Part shown: positions 36,756 through 44,464 of the stretch, in pieces
Numbering within the stretch: the stretch's first letter is position 1
Layout: each line of letters opens with the position of its first letter
Origin: a virus
Virus record (IMG/VR): IMGVR_UViG_3300017917_004872
Location: 1-59,909 of that record
DNA length: 59,909 nucleotides
Direction: 5' to 3' (one strand)
The notes under the pieces: model-generated
Seen by the model: only the letters and a program-made list of their open reading frames with translations
What the model was told of the DNA's origin: nothing
The model's database searches: none
Translations under genes and position numbers: made by a program

Positions 36756-37057
36756 GGGATCGGTGGGAATTGCACCCACGACCGGAGCGTTATCTTACCA
36801 CTTCAACTTTCGTTGCCACCAAATGGTGTTCGTGGTCTGGACTATATCTTGGCCATATCATGGACTTAGGCCCATCCCCCATAGTCTCTACACACGCCAG
36901 ACAGTTTCCTGTCAGCTTGGCTCGGTATTGCCACGGGTTTCCCCACAGGTTCCACCGAATTCGGGATGATTCAACAGGAAGTTTCCTAACCTGTTGCTCA
37001 CAAAGGGTTTATAACAACCCATTTAAGCACTCTGCTCTCCTACTGAGCTACGATCCC
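36756..37057 (-). tRNA. tRNA-Ile(UAU) interrupted by a group I intron
   Basis: 5' exon 37057-37025: acceptor GGGATCG, D-arm GCTC AGTAGGA GAGC, anticodon stem GAGTG, loop CTT. 3' exon 36793-36756: ATAA, CGCTC, variable CGGTC, T-arm GTGGG TGCAATT CCCAC, acceptor CGATCCC, then discriminator A (36755). All stems pair (one G-T). The spliced loop CTTATAA gives anticodon UAU, reading the Ile codon AUA, which is frequent in this AT-rich genome. CCA is not encoded. T-loop position 55 is G rather than T, which is unusual. Confidence 0.88.
36794..37024 (-). ncRNA. Group I intron (231 nt) in the tRNA anticodon loop
   Basis: Inserted after U34. Conserved core on the minus strand: P/P5 region TGTGGGGAAACCCG, Q CCGAGCCAAGC (36925-36915), R GTGTAGAGACTA (36893-36882) and S AAGATATAGTCC (36850-36839); R and S pair as P7. 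The exon ends in U and the intron ends in G, as group I splicing requires. No homing-endonuclease frame inside. Similar in size and site to bacterial tRNA (IC3-type) introns; subgroup is inferred. Confidence 0.88.
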
Positions 37058-37058
37058 A

Positions 37059-37090
37059 TTGTTCAAACAAGAGCAGAATTATTTGAACAA
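37059..37090 (-). other. Leader hairpin next to tRNA 5' end
   Basis: Perfect 9-bp inverted repeat TTGTTCAAA / TTTGAACAA (37059-37067 and 37082-37090), ending one base before the mature tRNA 5' end. Could guide 5' processing or insulate folding of the intron-containing precursor. Confidence 0.45.
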
Positions 37091-37094
37091 GTCT

Positions 37095-37122
37095 ATATTA
37101 ATCACTGAAAACCCTAAGTCAA
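37095..37122 (-). promoter_or_regulatory. Sigma70-like promoter for tRNA unit
   Basis: Minus strand TTGACT (37122-37117), 16-bp spacer, TAATAT (37100-37095). It overlaps the stop of the upstream RGP-like gene and lies about 40 bp before the tRNA. Suggests host-polymerase transcription of the tRNA independent of late genes. Confidence 0.5.
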
Positions 37123-38123
37123 TTCATCGAAACCACATTTAAATAATTTTTAGGTCGAAATAAATTAGCCCAAATTTGTAGTGCTTCGCCTAATTTTTTA
37201 TAATAATCTGAATGAAACTGATTGTATGATTGAGGTAGGTAAAGAGAACGATTACAATTTGCAAGCTCTTTACCTACCTCAATCATACAATCAATTTCAT
37301 TATCAGCTGTTAATTTTATATTATCAACAACCTCCCATAAGATTTCATTTTCGATAATACCAGGTGTCTCTTTTTCTAAGTTAACAAAAACATTACTTGC
37401 TCTACTGTGATAAATAAAAGGTTTGCCACAAGAAATTTTATAATTCAAATGATCACATATTTTCTTTATTATAATTCCGCACCATATATCATCAAATCTT
37501 CTGAATGGAACACCCACTCCCATTAATGGAAAATACATAAGTGGCAAAATTTTATTCACAATACATAAATTCATTCCGCACATTGGAAAATACTGTCCGC
37601 TTGGCATGATCTTTGTAACTTCTGGAAGTTTACAAGTTTGATTTGATAATGTTTGAACAGCGTCTAAATCAGGTATGCCTTCCCACAAACCAACACTTAA
37701 AACAACATTTTTTAATTTGCCTAAGTTTTGATATGGAATACCTCTAGTTCTGTAACCAGGACAACTTTCTGTCCATTTTGATGTTTCTTCTATATTTTTT
37801 ATATGTTGAAGATAAAAGTTTTCTGTTTTAATCGGAAAGCAATCATCATCAAGAGTAAAAACATAATCATATTTTGAATATGCTTTATAAAAACCATATG
37901 ATCTAATTGCTGAATCTCTTCTCGAAAAAATCCAACTAGCAGAGCCAAGTTCGTTATCAATATCATCCCATGCATAGTGAATGATGTTTTTAGGCACATT
38001 AAATGTTTTCTTGAGATTGTCTTCAATTAAAATCACATCAATTTCAAAATTCCAAGCATTTATAAATTGTTTAAAATTTTCTTCTCTGTTACTTGGTACT
38101 ACTACAGCATATTTTTCACTCAT
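37119..38123 (-). CDS. Reversibly glycosylated polypeptide / UDP-arabinopyranose mutase-like
   Basis: 334 residues from the ATG at 38123, chosen for TTTGGAG six bases upstream (an ATG at 38141 is less supported). Matches the RGP family order: VVVPSNREENFKQF, SAIRSYGFYKAYSKYDYVFTLDDDCF (DDD), LSVGLWEGIPDLDA, FPMCGMNLCIVN, GVPFRRFDDIWCG, HSRASNVFVNL. Plant members interconvert UDP-arabinopyranose and UDP-arabinofuranose and self-glycosylate; bacterial and viral members are less known. The conserved Arg after the second GxP-like loop (RRFDD) is present. Transferase versus mutase cannot be told from sequence. Confidence 0.8.
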   Translation of the reverse strand: MSEKYAVVVPSNREENFKQFINAWNFEIDVILIEDNLKKTFNVPKNIIHYAWDDIDNELGSASWIFSRRDSAIRSYGFYKAYSKYDYVFTLDDDCFPIKTENFYLQHIKNIEETSKWTESCPGYRTRGIPYQNLGKLKNVVLSVGLWEGIPDLDAVQTLSNQTCKLPEVTKIMPSGQYFPMCGMNLCIVNKILPLMYFPLMGVGVPFRRFDDIWCGIIIKKICDHLNYKISCGKPFIYHSRASNVFVNLEKETPGIIENEILWEVVDNIKLTADNEIDCMIEVGKELANCNRSLYLPQSYNQFHSDYYKKLGEALQIWANLFRPKNYLNVVSMN

Positions 38124-38226
38124 AGAAACTCCAAAGTTCATGTTTCAGAATAAGAAACTTTAATTATTCTTCTGTCCTAAATTAGTTTCAATTTGACTAT
38201 TTTAATTTAAGCAGGAGGATGGCTTA

Positions 38227-39276
38227 ATGAAAATTCGTGATGGAATCGGTCTTGATTTTGATGATGTTTTGATAATTCCTAAAAGAAGCAATATTCAAAG
38301 TAGAGCGCAAGTTGATTTAAACAGAAAGTACAAATTTAATAATTTTGATAATTATGTTGATGTAGGAATTCCAATTATTGCTGCAAACATGGATACTGTC
38401 GGCACTTTTGCAATGGCTAAAGCCCTGGCAAGACATAATATTTGGACAGCATTACATAAATTTTACACAGTAGAACAATTATACAAATTTTTTACTGAAG
38501 AAGTTGAAGTTTGTAAAAAAGTTTTCTTTTCAATTGGTATTACTGATAATGATTTACAAAAAGCAAAAATGCTTACAGACATGGGTGTGGAACTCAAAAA
38601 TATATGTATTGATGTTGCTAATGGTTATACACAACAATTTGTAGAAAGATGTAGTTTAGTTAGAGAATTATATCCAAATGCAATTATATTAGCTGGTAAT
38701 GTTTGTACTGGTGAAATGGTGCAAGAATTATTATTAAACGGAAAAGTTTCGATTGTAAAAGTCGGTATAGGTGGCGGAGCCGTTTGTACTACTAGACACA
38801 CAACAGGAATTGGATATCCTCAACTTTCTGCTGTTATTGAATGTGCAGATACAGCGCATGGTCTTGGTGGTCATATTTGTTCAGATGGTGGATGTAGAAT
38901 GCCATCTCATATAGTTAAGAGTATGGCAGCTGGAGCAGATTGGACAATGATTGGAGGAATGTTTTCAGGTCATGATGAATGTGAAGGTGAATTTGAGTAT
39001 GATGAACAAGGCAATAAAAAATCTATGTTGTTTTATGGAATGAGTAGCAAAACCGCGATGGAAAAACATTATGGAGGTAAAGCATCGTACAGACCAAGTG
39101 AAGGTAGAGCAATTAAAGTTCCATATAAAGGAAAAATTGATGATACTGTTGAGCAAGTACTAGGTGGTTTGAGAAGTGCTTGTACTTATGTAGGAACAAC
39201 AAACCTTAAAGATTTATCAAAGTGTACTACATTTATAAGAACAAATAGAGTGCATGACAATATGACATCATTTTGA
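38227..39276 (+). CDS. guaC: GMP reductase
   Basis: 349 residues, full-length (E. coli enzyme is about 347). LDFDDVLIIPKRSNI, IPIIAANMDTVGTFAMAKAL, DVANGYTQQFV, AGNVCTGEM, the catalytic-Cys loop GIGGGAVCTTR, SDGGCRMPSHIVK, FYGMSS and GGLRSACTYVG follow E. coli GuaC throughout. It lacks the CBS domains of IMP dehydrogenase and has the GMP-reductase-type C-terminus. Converts GMP to IMP with NADPH, feeding adenine nucleotide supply, useful for an AT-rich genome. AGGAGG lies 8 bases before the ATG. Confidence 0.95.
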   Translation: MKIRDGIGLDFDDVLIIPKRSNIQSRAQVDLNRKYKFNNFDNYVDVGIPIIAANMDTVGTFAMAKALARHNIWTALHKFYTVEQLYKFFTEEVEVCKKVFFSIGITDNDLQKAKMLTDMGVELKNICIDVANGYTQQFVERCSLVRELYPNAIILAGNVCTGEMVQELLLNGKVSIVKVGIGGGAVCTTRHTTGIGYPQLSAVIECADTAHGLGGHICSDGGCRMPSHIVKSMAAGADWTMIGGMFSGHDECEGEFEYDEQGNKKSMLFYGMSSKTAMEKHYGGKASYRPSEGRAIKVPYKGKIDDTVEQVLGGLRSACTYVGTTNLKDLSKCTTFIRTNRVHDNMTSF

Positions 39277-39285
39277 GGAAAAAAT

Positions 39286-39705
39286 ATGATAAGTTTCATG
39301 GATACACTTTTTTTTGTTGTTGTTTTTCATTTATTTGGATTATATTTGGGAAAATTATGGAGCGATTTTTATTATAGACAGCGTGAAGATGTAGAAAGAA
39401 GCGAATCTTTTTCTCTGACAGGACATAAACCTAGAGATTCAAAATGGAGATCAGTCAGAAATAAAATAATAGATGACCAGGGAAGTTGTGCGATTTGTGG
39501 AAAAACGAAAAATTTGAGAGTTCATCACAAAATACCATTTCACATTGACCCATCATTAGAACTTGTAGAAGAAAACCTGATTGTACTATGCGAAAATGAA
39601 AATCTTAATTGTCATTTTGTGTTTGGGCATCTAATGAATTGGAATGATTTTAATCCAAACATTGATGAGGATATAAAATTCTTGAGGAAAAGATTTGGTT
39701 CCTAA
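39286..39705 (+). CDS. HNH endonuclease with N-terminal membrane helix
   Basis: 139 residues. Residues about 5-23 (MDTLFFVVVFHLFGLYLG) are hydrophobic, a likely membrane anchor; the rest holds a Zn-ribbon HNH domain: CAICGKTKNLRVHHKIPFH, ENLIVLCENENLNCH with both Cys pairs and the H-H and N residues. 9 bp after guaC with a GAGG Shine-Dalgarno, so co-transcribed. A free-standing homing-type nuclease or a membrane-located defence nuclease are both possible. Confidence 0.8.
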   Translation: MISFMDTLFFVVVFHLFGLYLGKLWSDFYYRQREDVERSESFSLTGHKPRDSKWRSVRNKIIDDQGSCAICGKTKNLRVHHKIPFHIDPSLELVEENLIVLCENENLNCHFVFGHLMNWNDFNPNIDEDIKFLRKRFGS

Positions 39706-39727
39706 ACAAGATTTTGGAGCAAATTTC

Positions 39728-40690
39728 ATGGACTTAGAACAAAAAAGAATTCTAATTACAGGTGGATACGGTTTTCTAGGTGATCACATTTGTCAAAATT
39801 TGTTGAGTCTTGGCATAAAAGAAAAGTCAAAACTCAATAATAAAAATTACGGCTTTTATAGATTTAGAAGTTCTGACTTTGATATTACAAACCTTAAAAA
39901 TGTTTATAACTTATACGAATCATACAAACCAGATGTTATAATTCACGCAGCAGCAAAAGTTGGAGGAATTGGGGCAAATAGTAAATTTCCAGCAGACTAT
40001 TTTTATGACAACATTATGATGGGCATAAATTTAATTCATGCAACTAAAACTTATCCAATTGAAAAATTAGTTTTGATTGGTACTATTTGTTCATATCCAA
40101 AATTTACACCAATACCATTTAAAGAGTCTGACATTTGGAATGGTTATCCTGAAGAAACTAATGCTCCTTATGGTATTGCTAAGAAAGCACTATTAACACA
40201 AGCACAAGCCTACAAACAACAGTATGGATTAAACTATATTTATCTTATGCCAGTTAACCTTTATGGAATTGGTGATAATTTTGATGATGCAACTTCTCAT
40301 GTAATTCCTGCATTAATTAAGAAATTTGCACTTGCCAAAAAAGAAAAAATGGAACAGGTAGAAATTTGGGGAACTGGATCACCAACTAGAGAATTTTTAT
40401 ATGTAGATGACTGTGCTGATGCTATTGTCAAATGTACTCAAAAGTGTGAAAATCCAGAACCAATTAATTTAGGTTTTGGAAATGATATTAGCATAAATCA
40501 CCTTGCAGAAATGATTAAATCTTTAGTTGGCTATGATGGCGAAATTTTTTACAATTCAACTTATCCTGATGGTCAACCAAAAAGATGTCTAGATGTATCA
40601 AAATCAATAAAACAAATTGGAATATATGCAAAAACAGATTTGTATCACGGACTTAAAAGAACAATTGATTGGTACTTGTCAAAAATTTAA
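39728..40690 (+). CDS. fcl: GDP-L-fucose synthase
   Basis: 320 residues from the ATG at 39728 (GGAG nine bases upstream); an upstream ATG at 39695 would overlap the nuclease gene. ILITGGYGFLGDHI (NADP loop), AAAKVGGIGANSKFPADYFYDN, GTICSYPKFTPIPFKESD and YGIAKKAL (YxxxK), NLYGIGDNF, and GSPTREFLYVDD are diagnostic of the epimerase/reductase that converts GDP-4-keto-6-deoxymannose to GDP-L-fucose. The dehydratase (Gmd) that precedes it is not in the window; it may be elsewhere or host-supplied. Confidence 0.92.
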   Translation: MDLEQKRILITGGYGFLGDHICQNLLSLGIKEKSKLNNKNYGFYRFRSSDFDITNLKNVYNLYESYKPDVIIHAAAKVGGIGANSKFPADYFYDNIMMGINLIHATKTYPIEKLVLIGTICSYPKFTPIPFKESDIWNGYPEETNAPYGIAKKALLTQAQAYKQQYGLNYIYLMPVNLYGIGDNFDDATSHVIPALIKKFALAKKEKMEQVEIWGTGSPTREFLYVDDCADAIVKCTQKCENPEPINLGFGNDISINHLAEMIKSLVGYDGEIFYNSTYPDGQPKRCLDVSKSIKQIGIYAKTDLYHGLKRTIDWYLSKI

Positions 40691-41710
40691 CTTGCATTCT
40701 GGATATTCCCTCCACCAACTTTTGACATTAGCGTGAGCCTGCATTCCATTCCAAGTAAACGGCCCTGTTTGCGAGTAATTATTATCTATATGATTTGATT
40801 CTGTGCATAAAAAACAATCTTTTTTATTTGACATAAACCTTAATCTGTGAATATAATTTGAAAATGTACTGCCTGGAGTTCCTATAAAATATTCGCTAAA
40901 AGACATTACCAATAAAGAAATAATTCCAAATACTACTTCATTATGAAATGTCAAATTTTTGAAGTCTTGTAAAAAACCTTCCATAATTAAATCATCAATA
41001 AAAATATAATCACCATCTATTTCTTTTTTTACTTGTTGTATATCATCTGTAGCAATAATCACAGGAAGTTTATTTACATTTATTTTAGCGAATGTATCAA
41101 CTCTCTTCTGCTGTTGTATTGGATAGAATTTTCCATGATCAGTCAGTCTGTAATGCAAACCAGAAAAAGGGCCAATAAAATTTGCTATTTTAGTAGCTAA
41201 GTCATAATATTCTTTTTTGATTCTAATTTTGCTGAGAAATTTGTCTAGGTGTGAAGGTCTATTGAAAAAAAATCTACTGTAGAAAGCTAAATTATTAGTT
41301 TTAAAACATGAATTTCTTTCTGGAAACATAACAAGTCTAATTCTCCCATCTGAAAATTCTTCTTCAAATTTACCCTCTTTACATTTATAATAATATTTTA
41401 TTGTATCTGTATAATTTGTGCAATCTTCAATTTTAGGTTTATTGTCATAAGAAAATTTTAATTCTTCGGGTAAGTCTAAAATTTCAAAAATATGTGGATT
41501 ATATGATTTTGTTATACTAAATCTGTTGTTATGATTTTTTGCAGAAGAATATATTGGTTCAGATCTAAGGATATAATCAAAAAAAAGTATTTGCATGTTT
41601 TCCATAAATGCTATTGAAGAACCTATTTCAACACTCATTATTTGATTGACAAGTCCAGCATCATGAACTTGCCAAAAAACTGTTTTCTTTTTTGGAATAA
41701 TTTTAAGCAT
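40679..41710 (-). CDS. Fucosyltransferase-like glycosyltransferase
   Basis: 343 residues. GLHYRLTDHGKF resembles the H-x-R-x-x-D GDP-fucose site of the protein-O-fucosyltransferase/NodZ superfamily, and FIGTPGSTFSNYIHRLR matches its late G-x-x-S-T-F-S motif. Convergent with the GDP-L-fucose synthase gene (12 bp overlap), which supports a GDP-fucose donor. Overlaps the small MKNFKEFL gene at its start. Family call is moderate because the middle is divergent. Confidence 0.65.
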   Translation of the reverse strand: MLKIIPKKKTVFWQVHDAGLVNQIMSVEIGSSIAFMENMQILFFDYILRSEPIYSSAKNHNNRFSITKSYNPHIFEILDLPEELKFSYDNKPKIEDCTNYTDTIKYYYKCKEGKFEEEFSDGRIRLVMFPERNSCFKTNNLAFYSRFFFNRPSHLDKFLSKIRIKKEYYDLATKIANFIGPFSGLHYRLTDHGKFYPIQQQKRVDTFAKINVNKLPVIIATDDIQQVKKEIDGDYIFIDDLIMEGFLQDFKNLTFHNEVVFGIISLLVMSFSEYFIGTPGSTFSNYIHRLRFMSNKKDCFLCTESNHIDNNYSQTGPFTWNGMQAHANVKSWWREYPECKLNF

Positions 41711-41918
41711 TACCTTCTTGTGGATTCCTTTTAAGTGTTGACATTACACTTTCAATATCTCTTACATTTCTTCGATGTATATTTTCTTCTGGAATTCTTC
41801 TACCTTCTTGGCTATGAATATGTTTTCCTTTTTTATCTTTTGGCAAACCTTGACGACCTTTTTCATGATAATATACATTTTTATAAATCTCGTTTAAAAA
41901 TTCTTTGAAATTTTTCAT
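41703..41918 (-). CDS. Small basic phage protein with MKNFKEFLNE tag
   Basis: 71 residues, starting at 41918 (AGGAT six bases upstream; an ORF extending to 42089 lacks support and overlaps the divergent gene). N-terminus MKNFKEFLNE strongly resembles T4 internal-head-protein targeting sequences, followed by a KGRQGLPKDKKGKHIHSQEG-type basic segment. Possibly a DNA-packaged head protein. Couples to the fucosyltransferase-like gene by an 8-bp overlap. Confidence 0.65.
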   Translation of the reverse strand: MKNFKEFLNEIYKNVYYHEKGRQGLPKDKKGKHIHSQEGRRIPEENIHRRNVRDIESVMSTLKRNPQEGNA

Positions 41919-41974
41919 TTTTATCCTAATAATTAAAGTATATATTATATATTCAGTTACTGAAGGAGAATTTA

Positions 41975-42358
41975 ATGATTTCCTTAAATGAGTTTGCAAG
42001 TGGAAAAGATTTTGGATCATTAATTGGTAAATTATTTGAATCAAGAGACTATGCTCACAACATTCATCTACACACTTCAAGCTATGCAAAACATAAAGCT
42101 CTAGGTCATTATTACGAAAGTGTTGTTGATCTAATTGATAATTTGTATGAAATTCACACAGGTCAATACGGCCATACTAATTATAGTGTCAGCAAAGCAG
42201 ATGAAAAAAATGAAGTGAAATATTTTGAAGATTTAGCAAATTCAGTAGCAAATAGTCATAAATTATTTAATGAAAAAGATACACATCTTCATAATATTCT
42301 AGATGAAATTGTGGCTGAAATATATCATTTAGTCTATAAACTAAAGTATTTAAAATAA
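41975..42358 (+). CDS. DUF5856-like (Dps-like) phage protein
   Basis: 127 residues, helical. LIGKLFESRDYAHNIHLHTSSY, HKALGHYYESVVDLIDNLYE and HNILDEIVAEIYHLVYKLKYL resemble a viral family related to ferritin-like Dps bundles, with His/Glu ligands spaced along the helices. Good GAAGGAGA Shine-Dalgarno. Overlaps the convergent gene at its 3' end. Function unknown; metal storage or DNA protection is inferred from the fold guess. Confidence 0.65.
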   Translation: MISLNEFASGKDFGSLIGKLFESRDYAHNIHLHTSSYAKHKALGHYYESVVDLIDNLYEIHTGQYGHTNYSVSKADEKNEVKYFEDLANSVANSHKLFNEKDTHLHNILDEIVAEIYHLVYKLKYLK

Positions 42359-43039
42359 ATCGCGTTGATGCGGAGCTACTGAAAAACCAGTTTCTGCTTC
42401 ACTTGATGTAAAGTGCTGTTTTATAATTTTATTAAAATCACCCTTAGCTTGTTTATTTCCTCTTAAAAATACATTAGAAAATGCACTTTCTTTAGAACTT
42501 AATTTTTTTGATTGACCTACTTTTAACTGAGGAGCATCTTTTACCTTTAAATTATAAGTTAGTCTTGAGTCATCTGAAAAATCTAAATTAATTACAGCCT
42601 CAAAAATACACATACTGTTATGTGATAGTGAAGTGCTTGCCATAAAAATTTGATTATTTTTATTAACCAAATTCAAGCCACTTACATCAAGTTTATAATT
42701 TAGTATGGGTATAATATCTTCTTCTATCTTTTCTTTAACAGCCTCAAACATTTTTTCAAATTCTTGGTTTAGTATATTTTTTTTCTGTTCTTGGTCTAAA
42801 TTTTGAGTTTGGCTTTTGAATCTGTCGCTATGTTCAAAGTCAACTTCAGTATATTTGTAACTTGTCTTAAAACTTTCCTTGAGCCTATTAAAAAGATCTT
42901 CCACTTCTACTTTTGCTATATCTTCGCTTTCACCAAAAAGATTTTGTTGTAGTCCAGATGTTGATGGTGCTTGAACAGGATCACCAAATAGGTTTCCTTG
43001 ATGTGATTCTACAACTTTTAACCAAGATTTAAATTTCAT
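42350..43039 (-). CDS. Hypothetical protein with QxxLF motifs
   Basis: 229 residues. N-terminal tag MKFKSWLKVVES; then HQGNLFGD, LQQNLFGES and a C-terminal HQRDLF, three Q-x-x-L-F-like motifs. The middle is helical with a β-rich centre. No Shine-Dalgarno; AATAAATA box 4 nt before the ATG. No family recognised. Confidence 0.6.
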   Translation of the reverse strand: MKFKSWLKVVESHQGNLFGDPVQAPSTSGLQQNLFGESEDIAKVEVEDLFNRLKESFKTSYKYTEVDFEHSDRFKSQTQNLDQEQKKNILNQEFEKMFEAVKEKIEEDIIPILNYKLDVSGLNLVNKNNQIFMASTSLSHNSMCIFEAVINLDFSDDSRLTYNLKVKDAPQLKVGQSKKLSSKESAFSNVFLRGNKQAKGDFNKIIKQHFTSSEAETGFSVAPHQRDLF

Positions 43040-43043
43040 AAAC

Positions 43044-43051
43044 TATTTATT
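43044..43051 (-). promoter_or_regulatory. AATAAATA box
   Basis: Minus-strand AATAAATAGTTTATG: box ends 4 nt before the ATG at 43039; identical to the leader of the Gp88-like gene. Confidence 0.45.
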
Positions 43052-43058
43052 GATATTT

Positions 43059-44039
43059 TCACAATTTTTTAGTTATAGATTTATAATTGTCTATAAAATT
43101 TATTCTCTCTCCTATCCATCTCATAACAGGAACAGGCATAGAATTACCTAATGCTTCATATCTTTGTGTATCTGGACATTTTTCAATCTTCTTTGATTTC
43201 CAAGCTATCCTAGTATAATTATCAGGAAATCCTTGTAATCTTTCACATTCAATAGGTGTTAATCTGCGAAGTGATAACTCTCTACCTACTTCTTTGTTTT
43301 CATTAAGAATAGGTTTCATAGATAAAATTGGAGTTTGCCCTTCATCTAACAAAGTATTAAAACCCTTCTGCATTCTTCTGGTTAAGGTATTTGCAACTTT
43401 AAATGGTTGCTCTATTCTTGTGCAGCTATTTTTCTCAACAAAGATTGTATTATTGTCGGCAATTTCTTTTTCTTTATTTCTGTCCTCCGCAGTATACCTG
43501 ATGCAGTTTTGTGATTCAAATAATACCGCTGATGAACATCGCCAGTCTCCAAAATATCCGACAACGAACAATCTTTTGCGTCTTTGAGGGACATTGAAGT
43601 ATTGAGAGTCGAAAATTCTGTAAGCGAACCCATACCCGCATTCAGCCATTGTATGCAAAAACTTTCCAAAGTTTCTTCCTTTGTTTGAGATGAGGACTCC
43701 TGCAACATTTTCCCAAACGATCCATCTGGGTTTATACTTTCTGACAATTTCAAAGAACTTGATTGCCAGTTTACCACGCTCATCATCCATTCCATTTCTT
43801 TTTCCTGCAATTGAGAATGATTGACAAGGTGTTCCTCCAACCAATAATTCGACATCATCTTTTATCTCCCAATCTTCACATTTGGTCATATCGCCTAAAT
43901 TTAAAATATCTGGATAGTGGTGGGCAAGAACAGCACATGGAAAAGGTTCAATTTCTGAAAATGCAATAGGTTTCCAATTTAAATTCTTCCACGCAACAGA
44001 TGCAGCTTCTATTCCAGAACAAACCGATAGATATTTCAT
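43059..44039 (-). CDS. DNA (cytosine-5) methyltransferase
   Basis: 326 residues, all motifs in order: I SVCSGIEAASVAW, IV GGTPCQSFS with the catalytic Cys, VI ENVAG, VIII QRRKRLFVVG, a target-recognition region of about 70 residues, then IX RRLTPIECERLQGFPDNYT and X YEALGNSMPVPV. Transfers methyl to C5 of cytosine, likely to protect phage DNA from host restriction; no cognate nuclease is adjacent. Target sequence unknown. No Shine-Dalgarno visible. Confidence 0.95.
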   Translation of the reverse strand: MKYLSVCSGIEAASVAWKNLNWKPIAFSEIEPFPCAVLAHHYPDILNLGDMTKCEDWEIKDDVELLVGGTPCQSFSIAGKRNGMDDERGKLAIKFFEIVRKYKPRWIVWENVAGVLISNKGRNFGKFLHTMAECGYGFAYRIFDSQYFNVPQRRKRLFVVGYFGDWRCSSAVLFESQNCIRYTAEDRNKEKEIADNNTIFVEKNSCTRIEQPFKVANTLTRRMQKGFNTLLDEGQTPILSMKPILNENKEVGRELSLRRLTPIECERLQGFPDNYTRIAWKSKKIEKCPDTQRYEALGNSMPVPVMRWIGERINFIDNYKSITKKL

Positions 44040-44115
44040 ATTTATAAATTAGTAAATCTTTATAAGCACCATACTGACTTCAAAACAAACTAGACAAAAT
44101 TTTTTTGGACTGATC

Positions 44116-44143
44116 TTGTGTTTTCAATCAAAATTATTATGAT
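44116..44143 (+). promoter_or_regulatory. Putative sigma70-like promoter
   Basis: TTGTGT (44116-44121), 16-bp spacer, TATGAT (44138-44143), 42 bp before the ATG at 44186. Only the -10 is close to consensus. Confidence 0.35.
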
Positions 44144-44185
44144 AACTTGTCTTGGCGATTGTGCCGAGCGAATGGAGTCTCGATT

Positions 44186-44449
44186 ATGTTAAGGATGGCC
44201 GTGTTAGCTTGGTTGTGCAGCTTTGGGGTGGTTTTTGCTGGTGATGAGAAGAAGCCACAAGCTCCTTTAAAACCTGCTGCAAAAACTCAATCTCCATCTA
44301 AGGGTAGTGAGTCTGTTGCAGTTCCTTCCAGAATTGTTACTGTTACAGAAATTACTCGCGAATATGCACCTGTTCAAAAGCATAGGAAGCTGTTCTTTCG
44401 CCAAGTGGGTAATGCCAAGGTATTGACTCACACCGAAGCAGCTAAGTAA
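44186..44449 (+). CDS. Small secreted or periplasmic protein
   Basis: 87 residues from the ATG at 44186 (GGAG nine bases upstream). Residues 1-19 (MLRMAVLAWLCSFGVVFAG) form a signal peptide with likely cleavage before DEKK; the mature part is Pro/Lys-rich then ends in RKLFFRQVGNAKVLTHTEAAK. No family recognised. Followed at 15 bp by another secreted-looking gene, so the pair may act in the envelope. Confidence 0.6.
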   Translation: MLRMAVLAWLCSFGVVFAGDEKKPQAPLKPAAKTQSPSKGSESVAVPSRIVTVTEITREYAPVQKHRKLFFRQVGNAKVLTHTEAAK

Positions 44450-44464
44450 TAAAGAGGAGACAAA

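Noticed and set aside
36694-37108. Two overlapping rightward reading frames of 91 and 112 codons
   Set aside because: They run antisense through the tRNA exons, the intron core and the terminator; composition is explained by the structured RNA.
41919-42089. Upstream extension of the MKNFKEFL gene to 42089
   Set aside because: Would overlap the divergent Dps-like gene; the internal ATG at 41918 has the AGGAT site and the shared tag.
43412-43858. Antisense-frame 148-codon ORF inside the cytosine methyltransferase gene
   Set aside because: Same strand but shifted frame of a clearly conserved enzyme; no start signal and no homology-like motif.
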